Assembly (NCBI GenBank): GCA_011037195.1
Contig: JAAEAF010003142.1
Coordinates: 81,806-145,805 of the forward strand
Reading direction: 5' to 3'
DNA length: 64,000 nucleotides
DNA from: Triatoma infestans
Lineage: Eukaryota > Arthropoda > Insecta > Hemiptera > Reduviidae
Shown here: in pieces, positions 31,971 to 43,702 of the stretch
Position numbering within the stretch: the stretch's first letter is position 1
Layout of the letters: each line of letters begins with the position of its first letter
The notes under the pieces: model-generated
Told to the model about the DNA's origin: nothing
The model's input: the letters and a program-made list of their open reading frames with translations, nothing else
Databases searched by the model: none
Made by a program: the position numbers and the translations under genes

Positions 31971-32948
31971 TTTTCTCTTACTCCTAGTAAGAGGAAGTAT
32001 TGGAATCGTGTCAAATTTACGATATCGAGTTTTTACCGGAAATATCCGTTTTGAGGTCCCCTGAGTCCAAAAAAGTGGTTTTTAGCAAATGGTGTGTGTC
32101 TGTGTGTGAATGTGAACAGCATAGCTCAAAAACGAAAAACCGTAGAAAGTTGAAACTTGATATTCCGTTTAGGTATCACCATGGCATCTGACGGTGGCTC
32201 ATCTGTCAAAATTTCTCAACCGGAAGTACCACTTTACTAGTCGGTTTTTTCACTTTTTTGCATTTTTCTCAAAAATGGCTCCGACGATTTTCTACAAACT
32301 TGTTACATCAACTGCACATACAAAGGGCTACTTTTATTTAAAACATTTCTCCGGGAAAATTCATTTAAGGGCACTTCTGGGAGAGGGGGTGGGGGTTAGG
32401 TTTTCATCTAAACTGCTATTTCAGTTTATTAAACAATTCTATCATCTAAATAATGTGAATTAGAATTGAATGTGTTGTTGAAATTCCGAGTTTGAAAAAA
32501 TCGGGTAACCGGAAGTGCGTTTGTATTAACACTTTACTAAATGATTTTTTCACTTTTTCGCGATTTTCTCAAAAATGGCTTCAACGATTTTCTTGAAACT
32601 ACGTATATAAACTACACATACAAAGAGCTACAACTTTTATTTATAACATTTCTCTGGGAAAATTCATTTAAGGGCACTTTTACGAGATGGGTGGTATCAT
32701 GTTTTTCTTTAAAGTACTATCATAGTTGATTATACAATTCTATCATTCAAACAAAATTAATTAGAAATAATACCTGGCCAAAATTCTGAAATTTAAGAAA
32801 ATTAGTAAACCGGAAGTGCGCTTTTATTGAACGGTTTTTTCAATTTTTGACGAATTTCGTTAAATTTGGTACACAAACAATAACATTTGTCAGTTATAAT
32901 TTTGAGAACAGGAGTGAGAGAAAGTTGTGTGAGTGTTTCACACCAGAT
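31971..32948 (+). repeat. Helentron-like (HINE-type) repeat, reference full-length copy (about 978 bp)
   Basis: 5' end TTTTCTCTTACTCCTAGTAA, itself a hairpin (TCTTAC/GTAAGA), followed by GAGGAAGTATTG. Then a GT microsatellite (32092-32108), CCGGAAATATCCG, and two and a half internal quasi-repeats of about 300 bp. Each quasi-repeat has AACCGGAAGT, a CTCAAAAATGGCT block, TACACATACAAAGAGCTAC-type text and a G-rich AGGGCACTT block. The 3' end is GGAGTGAGAGAAAGT, the complement of the 5' end, then the hairpin GTGTGAGTGTTTCACAC at 32927-32943 and CAGATTTT. Subterminal inverted repeats plus a 3' hairpin and T-rich junctions are the layout of Helentron-derived elements. No protein: open frames of 60-110 aa over it are chance. 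Confidence 0.85.
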
Positions 32949-32953
32949 TTTTT

Positions 32954-34129
32954 TCCAATAGCTTCCGTCTGTTTTTCATTTGTACACGTCACAGACCTAT
33001 TCGCAAAAAATATTTATTCCTACACAAATCATGTATTTCCTGTGAAATCTTATTTTCGAAAATTTGAAACGTTCGCCAAATATATTTCTTTTATTTTATA
33101 TTTAGTAAAATAGAAGAATTAAAGAAAATAAATATAGTTTAAAAATAAATAAATAAATAAATTTATTTTTGTAATGAGTTAAACCGATCTTCGTTCTTAG
33201 AAACAAAAAGGTATTTACTAGAAGTTCATAGATTAATAATGAGTAATGTATAGACGTTATGTATTGTTGTCATTTTATTAAATTCACCTTTCAAATAATT
33301 ATTTATAGAAAGTAATAAAATACAAAACCTTTTTTTTATTTTAAATACGAGTTCTCTTATCGTTTTATATTTGGTTTGTATATAAAGAAAAGAAAGAAAA
33401 AGTAGATTTTTAAATAGTTAATAAGTGACACACCCCTTGTTTATTAAAACAAGTATCAGGGGCAATGCATATATAATCAGAAGAGTTAAAAATAGAAACA
33501 ACCGGGGGAATTTAGTGCGCAGGTGCGGTGGTAGGCATGCGTCGTGTAATATGCGTGTGTGCGTATGTGTGCCTTTTGGTTTGTTTAATAAGGATGGAAG
33601 GGGGATCACGCGCGTCTTTCTACGCAGTTAGTTTAAGTTTGGCCTTTGTTTTTAGAATAAGTTCCTCTAATTAATTTATTATTTATTAATTAAATAAGAT
33701 TTATATAGTTTAAAAAAAATTGTTTAAAATAAAAACCAATCAAAGAAAAAAAAAAAATTATATTTCACAGCCTTCCTATTTATTGAAGGCTACACTCTAT
33801 TATGAACTTTTCATTCATTAATTATTTCTGTTAGTTGTTATTCATATAGGGGTCGCATATATTTTTGTAAAATATAATAATAAAGAGGTTATCACTTTAA
33901 ATATATGGTAATTTAACAAGGCCATAGTAATCAGATAAATTTAGTAACTGAGAAATTATTATTTGAATATTTTATTATTATTCATATTATAATTATAATT
34001 GTTTCTATTTTTGTTTTGTTTTTTTATTCAAAACATATTTATTTCTCTCTCTTTAATTATAAAAAGTCATTACAAAGATCGATCATATATTGTGACCTTT
34101 TTAAAACTAATATTATGCTAGGAATTTTT
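32954..34129. other. No gene seen
   Basis: A+T-rich, with (AAAT)n at 33146-33162. A GC-richer patch at 33500-33630 has no recognisable frame or repeat. Confidence 0.35.
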
Positions 34130-34373
34130 TTTTTCTTTTTTTAGAGGAAGTATTGTGATCAAGTCAGATTTTAAAAATTACGATTTCACCGGAAATACAG
34201 GTTTTGTGGTTCCCTAATATGAAAGAAATATTTCTAGCTAATGGTCAGGTGGGTGTGTGCGTCTGTGTGAACAAAATATCTCAGAAGGCTCAAACATGGC
34301 CTTCCTTTTAGCATTAAGCCTTTCCTCCAGCATTAATGTACCATTCAGCCATCGACCAGCTTTATTATTATCA

Positions 34374-34408
<35 letters not shown>

Positions 34409-34870
34409 ACATTGCTAGAATTCCAAATTTGAAGAAATTCGGTAAACCGGAAGTGCTACTTGGACTCTTAAATATAGGGTTAAATTTGTTTCAAAATTCA
34501 AGAGTTTAAAGAACATCGATTGACCGGTACACTTTGTTTTTATTTCTTCAGTTTTGTGCGATTTTTTCGAGTATACGCCTGAGTTTCTTTCTGAACTCGA
34601 TACATAAACTACACATAATATATAAACCTATAATTTATGTTCGAAATATTTTACGAATAAATTAGATTTTAGGGTGTTTCTGTGGGGGAAATGGAAGGTA
34701 ATGCTTCATTCTTCAAGTGTCCATCTTTAATTTACTTTGCCCTAGGTGATACATATAAAAATACATACGCCAGTTAAATTTAGCAAAAACTCCATATTTG
34801 AAGAAAATTTCTCAACAATAACTATGTAAATTGCAATAAGAGAAAATCAAGTGAAAATTTCACATACCAG
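34130..34870 (+). repeat. Helentron-like repeat, older copy
   Basis: 5' block AGAGGAAGTATTGTGATCAA, GGTGGGTGTGTGCGTC microsatellite, (ATT)n at 34373-34408, AAACCGGAAGTGC at 34445, and a 3' remnant AGAGAAAATCAAGTGAAAAT TTCACATACCAG. Directly joined head to tail to the next copy through a T tract. Confidence 0.65.
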
Positions 34871-34875
34871 CATTT

Positions 34876-35139
34876 TTACTTTTTCTTACGCTTAGTAAAA
34901 GAGGGAAATATTACGATCGTTCCACGTTTTCGAAATTGACTTTTCACCTGAAATACATGTTTTTAGTGCAATGGTATGTGTGTATGTGTTTTTTTTAACG
35001 GAATTTCTAAAAAACCAAAAGTTTCAGGAAGCTCAAACTTGGGTATTCCGTTCAAGCATTACCACCGCCGCATCAGACAAGGATATTTTGGGCAAAATCG
35101 ATCAACCGGAAGAAATAAGGAACCAAATTTGTAAGGCGG
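34876..35139 (+). repeat. 5' third of a Helentron-like repeat
   Basis: Starts TTTTTACTTTTTCTTACGCT with AGAGGGAAATATTACGATCG, continues through GTGTGTATGTG and TCAACCGGAAGAAA, then enters the tandem array. It supplies the non-amplified left edge of the composite satellite. Confidence 0.65.
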
Positions 35140-37116
35140 AGGGGGATAGTAGCGTTATGCTTACATTTAAAGGATCACTTCAGTATAATAATATACGGTG
35201 TATAGTATCCAAAGAGAGTATTCGTAGCAGAGAGACAAAAAATGACTGGACCACTCTCTCGGACTGGAGTGGGAGAAACCACATAAATACAGCGACGGGA
35301 GCCAGATAGGAGAACAGTTCATACTACTGAGTTCATAAAGCCAATTACCTACGTGTCATTACCCTTTACCATCATCAGACAGTTTTATCACCATCATCAA
35401 ATTCATGGACTTTACTGATTTTTGTTTTTGTTTTTTGGTAATTTTCTTGAAAACGCTTCCAATAAGGTTTTCTTTAAACTTCGTATACTATCTACACACA
35501 TAAATAACTATCACTTTTATTTGAATTGTTCATTTTTCCGGGAAAGTTGATTTTTGTGGGGGAGTTCTGGGCGGGGGGATAGTAGCGTTATGCTTACATT
35601 AAAAGGATCACTGCAGTATAATAATATATGGTGTAATAGTATCCAAAGAGAGTATTCGTAGCAAAGAGACAAAAAATGACAGGACCACTCTCTCGGATTG
35701 GAGTGGGATAAAACCATATCCGGCAGACAGATACAGCGACGGCAGACAGATAGGAGAACAGTTCATACTACTGAGTTCTTACAGTCAATCACTACGTGTC
35801 ATTACCCTTTACCATCATCAAGCAGTTTATCACCATCATCAAATTCTTGGACTTTACTGATTTTTGTTTTTGTTTTTTGTTAATTGTCTTGAAAACGCTT
35901 CCAATAAGGTTTTCTTTAAACTTCGTATACTATCTACACACATAAATAACTATCACTTTTATTTGAATTGTTCATTTTTCCGGGAAAGTTGATTTTTGTG
36001 GGGGAGTTCTGGGCGGGGGGATAGTAGCGTTATGCTTACATTTAAAGGATCACTGCAGTATAATAATATATGGTGTAATAGTATCCAAAGAGAGTATTCG
36101 TAGCAAAGAGACAAAAAATGACAGGACCACTCTCTCGGATTGGAGTGGGATAAAACCACATAAATACAGCGACGGCAGACAGATAGGAGAACAGTTCATA
36201 CTACTGAGTTCTTACAGTCAATCACTACGTGTCATTACCCTTTACCATCATCAAGCAGTTTTATCACCATCATCAAATTCTTGAACTTTACTGATTTTTG
36301 TTTTTGTTTTTTGTTAATTGTCTTGAAAACGCTTCCAATAAGGTTTTCTTTAAACTTCGTATACTATCTACACACATAAATAACTATCACTTTTATTTGA
36401 ATTGTTCATTTTTCCGGGAAAGTTGATTTTTGTGGGGGAGTTCTGGGCGGGGGGATAGTAGCGTTATGCTTACATTTAAAGGATCACTGCAGTATAATAA
36501 TATATGGTGTAATAGTATCCAAAGAGAGTATTCGTAGCAAGAGACAAAAAATGACAGGACCACTCTCTCGGATTGGAGTGGGATAAAACCATATCCGGCA
36601 GACAGATAGGAGAACAGTTCATACTACTGAGTTCTTACAGTCAATCAATACGTGTCATTACCCTTTACCATCATCAAGCAGTTTTATCACCATCATCAAA
36701 TTCTTGAACTTTACTGATTTTTGTTTTTGTTTTTTGGTAATTGTCTTGAAAACGCTTCCAATAAGGTTTACTTTAAACTTCGTATACTATCTACACACAT
36801 AAATAACTATCACTTTTATTTGAATTGTTCATTTTTCCGGGAAAGTTGATTTTTGTGGGGGGGTTCTGGGCGGGGGGATAGTAGCGTTATGCTTACATTT
36901 AAAGGATCAGTGCAGTATAATAATATATGGTGTAATAGTATCAAAAGAGAGTATTCGTAGCAAAGAGACAAAAAAATGACAGGACCACTCTCTCGGATTG
37001 GAGTGGGATAAAACCACATAAATACAGCGACGGCAGACAGATAGGAGAACAGTTCATACTACTGAGTTCTTACAGTCAATCACTACGTGTCATTACCCTT
37101 TACCACTCTACCATAC
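35140..37116 (+). repeat. Composite tandem satellite, 4-5 units of about 435 bp
   Basis: The phrase GGGGATAGTAGCGTTATGC starts near 35141, 35576, 36016, 36452 and 36876, giving spacings of 424-440 bp. Each unit fuses Helentron-like monomer text (TTGTCTTGAAAACGCTTCCA, TTTTTCCGGGAAAGTTGATT) to the LTR-like repeat (CACTCTCTCGGATTGGAGTG, CATAAATACAGCGACGGCAG). Units 2-5 are nearly identical, with small indels such as CATATCCGGCAG replacing CACATAAATACAG. Nested insertion therefore preceded tandem amplification. The repeated 61-67 aa minus-strand open frames are translations of the unit. Confidence 0.9.
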
Positions 37117-37815
37117 TCTATCGTTTTGAAATGTTATTGATGTGTGATGTATTGTAGTAGCCTTGTGGCGTGAGCGGTTTTGTAAAGGGCTTGTATGTAT
37201 GTTGGAGAAAGAGAGAGAAGTATTAGAAATAAGTAAAAGATCACCACTATTTTGAAATATAAATATAATATTCTCTAAGTGAATTTTAGTACTTTTATAA
37301 TATCACAACTATTGTGTTTGTTTATAACTCAATTATTTATTTAGAATAAAAGCTTAACTCTACAACTCTGACACTGAATTTAAGAGCGCGATCCTGGTAC
37401 GTGTTCTAGTTGATTGTCTGCTTCAGACTGTTCTTGTTTGAAAGCAGAAGGCAGTCTGTTTTGAAAAAATGCTTTCTCTTGTTAGTACAAATCTTTTTAA
37501 ATAATGCTGGTATGTCTGGAGGGAGTGTATTGTCTTATCCTAACTGTTATTTGTCGCTTTGTTCTTCAGTAGCATTGACCTAAATTATAGTACCTGGCTT
37601 TTTCCCCTTCACTAAAATACACTCTTTGAACTAGCTAAAATTCACTAAATTATTTTACTAAACTATTTTCAAAATTCTTATTTTCTTTCTTCCACTACAA
37701 TTTCAAGTGTAAAGTCCAAGCAGTCAGTGTCAATTATCATATTATACAGTGTTGACCATATTTTGTTAATTCATTCAACCCAGACCATTTCTCTCCTTCA
37801 ACAACCCCATTATAT
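37117..37815 (+). repeat. LTR-like repeat split by an unidentified insertion of about 570 bp
   Basis: The LTR-like text CCACTCTACCATACTCTATC stops near 37126 and resumes at 37705 with AAGTGTAAAGTCCAAGCAGT, ending CTTCAACAACCCCATTATAT. The intervening 37132-37699 begins TGTTATTGATG and ends CCACTACA, with AATAAA at 37344, so it may be a solo LTR, but the flanks do not show a matching duplication. Confidence 0.4.
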
Positions 37816-37849
37816 ATGGTTTTATCACTTATATTATATAAATACACAT

Positions 37850-38672
37850 TAGAAGTATTGATGGAATTCCAAATTTGAAGAAAATCGGTTTTACCGAAAG
37901 TACGATTTTATGCTTTTTTTCTTTTTTTCTTTTTTTTTCTAATTTTCTCGAAAACGGTTACAATGATTTTCTTTTAAACTGTGAATGTTTACTACATAGA
38001 CTTGGAATGTTAAATAGAAATGGAATGTTAGAATTGCATTTTTTTGGGAGTTCTGGGGGAAGAGTGAGTAATAGTTCAGCTTTCGTCTTCAGTACAATAT
38101 ATTATGGTTAAGTCTACCACTTAATATACATTGGCTGAATTCCATTTTCAAGAAAATAGATTAGCTGGGATAGGTTTTTTAGTTTTTGGGGGGGATTTTT
38201 TGAAAAACGACTATAACAATTTCATTTAATCTTGGGATGCTAAGGACCCAATCACTTTCATTTGAAACATCTTTTTTATATAAATAAATAAATAAAAGTT
38301 TTAGATAGTTGTAAGGAATTTGTAAAAATTTTTTTTTTGTAAATATTTGGTTCAATGTTATTGGTATACTCTTCTGGGATGTTAGAATGTTAGATAGAAA
38401 CGTATCACTTTTATTTGTAACATTCTTCTGGAAAAATGATTGTAAACGGGAATTGGGAGTTTAAAATTAAATTTACACAAGCTTTCTTAGTTTTTACATA
38501 GGGCACTCCATAAAACGCTGCTCAAATATATAAATAAAACCGCCATGTTTATGATCAGCTGAACTAGATATTGTAAAGTTGCAATATTAAAGAAAATCTC
38601 TTTATTTAATTATATTAATAAAGTATGAGAAAGTGGTGTGTGTGTGTGCGTGTTTCACACCAAAATTCTTTA
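37850..38672 (+). repeat. Diverged Helentron-like repeat, 3' part
   Basis: Monomer text GGAATTCCAAATTTGAAGAA, TTTTTTGGGAGTTCTGGGGG and CATTCTTCTGGAAAAATGAT, then the 3' end TGAGAAAGTGGTGTGTGTGT with GTGTTTCACACC at 38651-38662. Confidence 0.6.
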
Positions 38673-39011
38673 CTATCACTATCAATAGTTTTATATGACC
38701 TTTACGGTTGTGGTAAATTTGGATATTTATAACCATATTCATGTGTAGTATATACATTTCTGTCAATAGTAAAAATTGAGTCAAGGACGCGTGAATTTTT
38801 TTTTTTTTAATTCCTTCAGTAATTAGTTTATAAATAAAATCTGTATTTTAAGGTATTGGGGGCGCAATTTAAAAATAGATTCAATCGTTTATTGTTCATG
38901 AAGGTATTTTAGTTTCTATTAATGTACTTGTAATACGAAACTTAGCAAAATTTCGTATTTGGGGGTGTTCATGTTTTGGTCCCTAAATACGAAAAAAAAT
39001 GTTTTTAACTT

Positions 39012-40260
39012 TTTAACACACCCGGGTAAAAGAGGAAGTATTGGTATGGTCGTGTTAAATGTTCCTAATTGAGTTTTCACCGGAAATACAGGGTCCGGCA
39101 GAAACAATGAACAGATTTTAATTTTCAGTTGTTGAAAATATCCCGCACTTTTTCGTTGGATATGTGTGGCAGCCTGTAAAGTTGACCATGGAGATTTGGT
39201 CGCCAAATCGCTCATTCGTGAGTCAGTTAGCCATGGAGCGTTGGTCTGGTAAGGGAGCGTATTTGTGTCATAGAATGGTTTATTAGAACTCGTTCAATAA
39301 CAGAAACTCAACGGGCATTTCGGCGGGAGTTAAATCGATGTGATGCCCCTTATCATCTCGCAATTCATCGTTGGGTGGAATTATGGCGTGAACAAGGCGA
39401 TATGAAAAACAAATCACCTCCAGGTCGACCCCGTTCGGTATGAACCCCGGAAAACGTTGCTAGAGTGCGAGAATCTGTGATACAGAGTCCATGAAGGTCA
39501 ACGAAGAAACAGCGAAGAAAGAACGGGCAACTGAAAATTAAAACCTGTTCATTGTTTCTGCCGGATCCTGTACATGTTTTTGAGGTCCTCCTAATGTTTT
39601 AGTGAACGCTCCGAGAGTGTGATTTTGTAAAACCTCTCAAAACAGAAAAAAAAAAAAAAACTGAGAAAAAAGAAGCCAAACTCAACCGTTTGATACTATC
39701 ATCGCATGTGACAATTTAGGTTTTCGTCAAAAATGCGTCAACCGGATTTGTACAACTTTTCTGAATACTTTATCGCGATTTTCTTGCAAAAAGTTCCCAA
39801 CGATTTCCTTTAATCTTTTGTATACTATCATCTATACACACATAGCTGTCTTTACACTTTTTTTTTTTAAACATTTTTCCGGGAGTTAAACATTTCATTT
39901 TTTTGGGAGCTCTGTGAGAAGAGTAAAAGTTAAGCTTTCCTCTTCAATACAATATATGGTTGATTCTAACAATTAATATACATTGATAGAATTCCAATTT
40001 AAAGAAAATAGGTTAGCCGGGATAGGTTTTTGAGTTTTGTTGGGAGGGAATTTATTCAAAAAACGACTGTAACAATTTCCTGTAATCTTGGACCTATATA
40101 TGTGGACGTCACAGATATAAATCAATCATTTTCATTTCAAACATCTTTTAGTATAAATAAATATTTTAGATAGTTGTGCGGAATTTGTAGCTTATTTTTT
40201 TTTTTAATATTTGGTTCAAAATGTTATTGGCGTGCTCTTCTGGACAATCAAGCAACATAC
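39012..40260 (+). repeat. Helentron-like repeat hosting a Tc1/mariner-like insertion
   Basis: AGAGGAAGTATTGGTATGGT and TTTTCACCGGAAATA lie left of the insertion; CATGTTTTTGAGGTCCTCC resumes right of it at 39571, exactly restoring the family text. Monomer fragments continue to about 40260. No clear 3' hairpin. Confidence 0.7.
39089..39570 (+). mobile_element. Internally deleted Tc1/mariner-superfamily element with DUF4817-like HTH remnant
   Basis: Inverted ends of 43 bp starting CAG(G)(G/A)TCCGGCAGAAACA and ending TTTTAATTTTCAGTTG (39089-39131 and 39528-39570) match at about 41 positions. TA duplications lie at 39087-39088 and 39571-39572. Inside, one frame reads TETQRAFRRELNRCDAPYH, then RWVELWREQGDMKN and PPGRPRSV, a stop, TPENVARVRESVIQSP. 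This is the DUF4817-type helix-turn-helix found at the N-terminus of many insect Tc1-like transposases. The DDE catalytic domain is missing and stops are present, so this 482-bp copy is non-autonomous. Confidence 0.85.
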
Positions 40261-40947
40261 TTGTGTAGCCTCATCTTTATATTCATGTGAGGATATGGAT
40301 AAAATTCGAAGTTTTTTTTTTTTAAAAAGTCATTTTATGTTATAATATAATAAGGGGAGTATGCGAAAGCCGTATGAATGCTTTACTTCATTTTTTTTTT
40401 TTTATTTACATGTTTTAAAGATGTAAGCAGTTTTACAAGTAAAGTCAATAAACTTTTTAATTGTTTTCACTACGTACATTCTTTAATAAAAACTTATAAG
40501 GATAAAAAAATGTATGTTTTGTAAATCTAATACATTCCCACGAGTGTTAAAACGAAGAGTTAACGGTTGATGCTACAGTCAATGTAACAAACCAGTCTCT
40601 GGTTAGCTATTACATAAAGTATTCGCACTTGCAGTTATAATTTATTAATAAAGTTGTGGTAAAATACTCAATTATTTTTTTTTTTTCTTATTACAGTAAA
40701 TAAAAAAATTATAATTGTCAGAATCTATTCAATTTAGAATGTTTTATAATCAAATTTTGTTAGCATACCATTACTAAAGTGATAGCGGGAGGTGTATGTT
40801 TGTTCTATCCTTAATCTTGGCTAGCCAACAAAGTCAGGACTTGAATGTGATTTCACACTAGTTCAGTAATGTGCTTACATTAAATACCATTAACACTTTA
40901 CTTAACGTCACAGTTTCTTCAGAACCTTCCAAAAACACTTTTTCTTA

Positions 40948-41401
40948 ATAAAAAAAATTCTTTTAAATAAAAGTAATTGGTTTACATTTGAGTAGATAAC
41001 CGTTCCAAGTTTAACGAAAAATTCTTTCAAATAAAAGTAATTGGTTTACACTCGAGTAGATAACCGTTCCAAGTTTAACGAAAAATTCTTTCAAATAAAA
41101 GTAATTGGTTTACACTCGAGTAGATAACCGTTCCAAGTTTAACACAAAAATCTTTCAAATAAAAGTAATTGGTTTAGATTTGAATAGATAACCGTTCCAA
41201 GTTTAACGAAAAATTCTTTCAAATAAAAGTAATTGGTTTACACTTGAGTAGATAACCGTTCCAAGTTTAACGAAAAATTCTTTCAAATAAAAGTAATTGG
41301 TTTACACTTGAGTAGATAACCGTTCCAAGTTTAACGAAAAATTCTTTCAAATAAAAGTAATTGGTTTATATTCGAGTAGACAACCGTTCCAAGTTTAACA
41401 A
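40948..41401. repeat. Minisatellite, 64-bp unit, about 7 copies
   Basis: AAGTAATTGGTTTA recurs at 40971, 41035, 41099, 41163, 41227, 41291 and 41355, exactly 64 bp apart, with units differing at only a few positions. The unit text (GATAACCGTTCCAAGTTTAA, AATTCTTTCAAATAAAAG) is the minus-oriented Helentron-like monomer, so the array grew inside such a copy, which continues to about 41790. Confidence 0.95.
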
Positions 41402-41790
41402 AAAAATCGTTAGCGATGTTTTCGAGAAAATTTTGTAAAATCGCACTCTCAGTTAACCGATTGTCTTTATATTTGCAATTCCAGCAATGCCTCTCTTATT
41501 TAACTTTATATTATATAGATTGTCAAACCATAAATTGCACTGAAGTGGTACTTTAGTAGAAAGCTTAACGCTAGCTCCTCAGAACCCAAAACCAAAACTT
41601 TCATGTCAGAGATCCGGTGCGGTGATGGAACCTAAACGGAATACCAAGTTTGAGCGTAATGCGACTTTCCTTTTTTTGGGGGATATTTCATTCTCTCTCT
41701 CTCACACCCTCACTCAACCAATTCGCGAGAAATGTATTTTTCGTACTTAGAGGACCTCAATCACAATTTTTTCAAATTTAACATATTCGC
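41402..41790 (-). repeat. Helentron-like repeat fragment downstream of the minisatellite
   Basis: GCGATGTTTTCGAGAAAATT, TCGCACTCTCAGTTAACCGA, CTAAACGGAATACCAAGTTT and a CT/CA microsatellite at 41692-41715, in minus order. Confidence 0.6.
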
Positions 41791-41799
41791 AATATTGTT

Positions 41800-43036
41800 C
41801 ATTTTCAATATTGACCTTTTCGACGTTATTTATTTTTTTATTTCATATAAGACAAGGCTTGAAAACAATTGAAAATTGTTTGCCTGTTAGTGTTATTAAG
41901 AAAAAACAAATAGTAATTATGCTTGTGGTACATAGATCCATTAAATAAAAACGCATATAAATCTAGTAAATAAACATTTAAGTTTCAAGGTTAAAAGTTA
42001 TTCAATTTAAACTAAAAATAAACATGTATTTATTTTACGTCTGTTTAATAATTATTATAGAATATTTTATAAAGATTTATAAATAATGAAAAAGTGTTGT
42101 GACTTTTATTACAATATAATATTATGATGTATTCAGTTAAAAAAAAATAAATGCCTGCAAACTTCCCGGATTAAAATTAATCCTCTACTACTGACAGAAG
42201 TGAGGGTATAAAAATATGTTAAGCTGTTTATATAATCGAATTATAATTTTATAATAGGAGAAAGCAAGTGTACATTAATCAATCATGTTTGCTATTGCCT
42301 TCTTGATAGATTGCTCATTCTTGTATATTTATTTAAACATAACCTTCTTAGGAGTAAGGATGAAAAGTAACAGATGGAATCATTTAACCATCACTAGTCG
42401 TGCGTTTAATGTTATTATTGTTGTATATGTAACTCCCTACAGATAGCCTGGCTTAAAATCACGTATGCATTTTTTCAACCTACTGAAATTTCTTGCAGCA
42501 ACCAGTTTTTTGCCAACTAACCTTGACTTCTCTTTAGGAATTGACATTGGATCTGATCGATCTATTTTTAGAAAGAAAGAAATTATTCTGTTTTGCTATT
42601 GGCATGAATTTAATGTTTTGTTTTTTTTTTCATCAAATGAATTTCGATTTGGACCCGTCTTTGATTTATGTTGGCTGATTTACCTAAACAATAAATATAA
42701 GTCTCCTCATATATTTAAAAATATCATTTCCACAAGTGGCTTGACAAACTTAAATCTTTGGTAATTCAAAATTTTATTCTATAGCAACAATGCCACCTTT
42801 GAAGGAGGAGTAAGGGGAAGTAAATGAATAAGCTTAATGCAATAGTTACACGCAAACACACAACACACATAATGAAACACTTCCAAATTGGATCTTTTTA
42901 CAGAGGCCAGCAACAAAGGCACTATAAGGGATCCTATAATCGATATTGGACCTAGAAGGTCTCTTTCTACTTGGGCATATATTTTATACGTTTTTTTAAA
43001 GAAAATTTGAGGTGATGAATTCCTTGTATAACAAAA
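41800..43036. other. No gene seen
   Basis: A+T-rich. The open frame at 42465-42764 has low-complexity composition, and 42779-43210 on minus runs into the neighbouring repeat. Confidence 0.35.
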
Positions 43037-43039
43037 AAA

Positions 43040-43702
43040 ATCTGGTGTGAAACACTCACACAACTTTCTCTTACTCCAGTTCTCAAAATGATAATTGACA
43101 ATTTTTATAGTTTGTGTACCAAATTTAACGAAATTCGTCGAAAACTGAAAAAACTGTTCAGTAAAAACGCACTTCCGGTTTACTAATTTCTTGAAATCGG
43201 AATTCAGCATCTAATTATTTCTAAATAATTATGGTTGGAGGATAGAATTTGTATATCAACTAGGATAGCACTTTGATGAAAATCTAAACCCACCCCTCCT
43301 AAAATATCCCTTAAAAAAATTTTCCGAGGAAATGTTTTAAATAAAAAAGATGTAGATCATTGCATAGTTAGTTTATATTCGAAGTTTCAAAAAAATCGTC
43401 GGGGTCATTTTTGAGAAAATCGCAAAAAAGTAAAAAATCCAAGTAGTAAAGTGGTACTTCCGGTTGAGAAATTTTTACAGATAACGTAGTGTCAGATCCC
43501 ATGGTGACCTCTAAACGGAATATCAATTTTCAACTTTCTACGATTTTTCGTTTTTGAGCTATGCTGTTCACATACATACATACATACACACATACACCAT
43601 TTGCTAAAAACCACTTTTTTGGACTCAGGGGACCTCAAAACAGATATTTCCTGTGAAAACTCGATTCGAAAATTTGACACGATTACAATACTTCCTCTTA
43701 GT
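43040..43702 (-). repeat. Helentron-like repeat, internally shortened (about 660 bp)
   Basis: Left end ATCTGGTGTGAAACACTCAC, CGCACTTCCGG at about 43170, TACTTCCGGTTG at 43456, a (CATA)n microsatellite at 43570-43597, and the right end ATTACAATACTTCCTCTTAG. It has one fewer internal monomer than the 1-kb copies. Confidence 0.8.

Noticed and set aside
35517..37019. Three near-identical 66-67 aa minus-strand open frames (MVLSHSNPREWSCHFLSLCY...)
   Set aside because: Identical only because they lie in the composite satellite unit; the same peptide is disrupted in other LTR-like copies.
37132..37699. Solo LTR between TG and CA ends
   Set aside because: An AATAAA is present but the flanking bases are not duplicated, so I only list it as an unidentified insertion.
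39100..39560. Functional transposase gene
   Set aside because: At least two in-frame stops and no DDE domain; only the helix-turn-helix part is recognisable.
40948..41401. Regular repeats considered as a CRISPR array
   Set aside because: The 64-bp units are contiguous with no unique spacers, and the DNA is eukaryotic.
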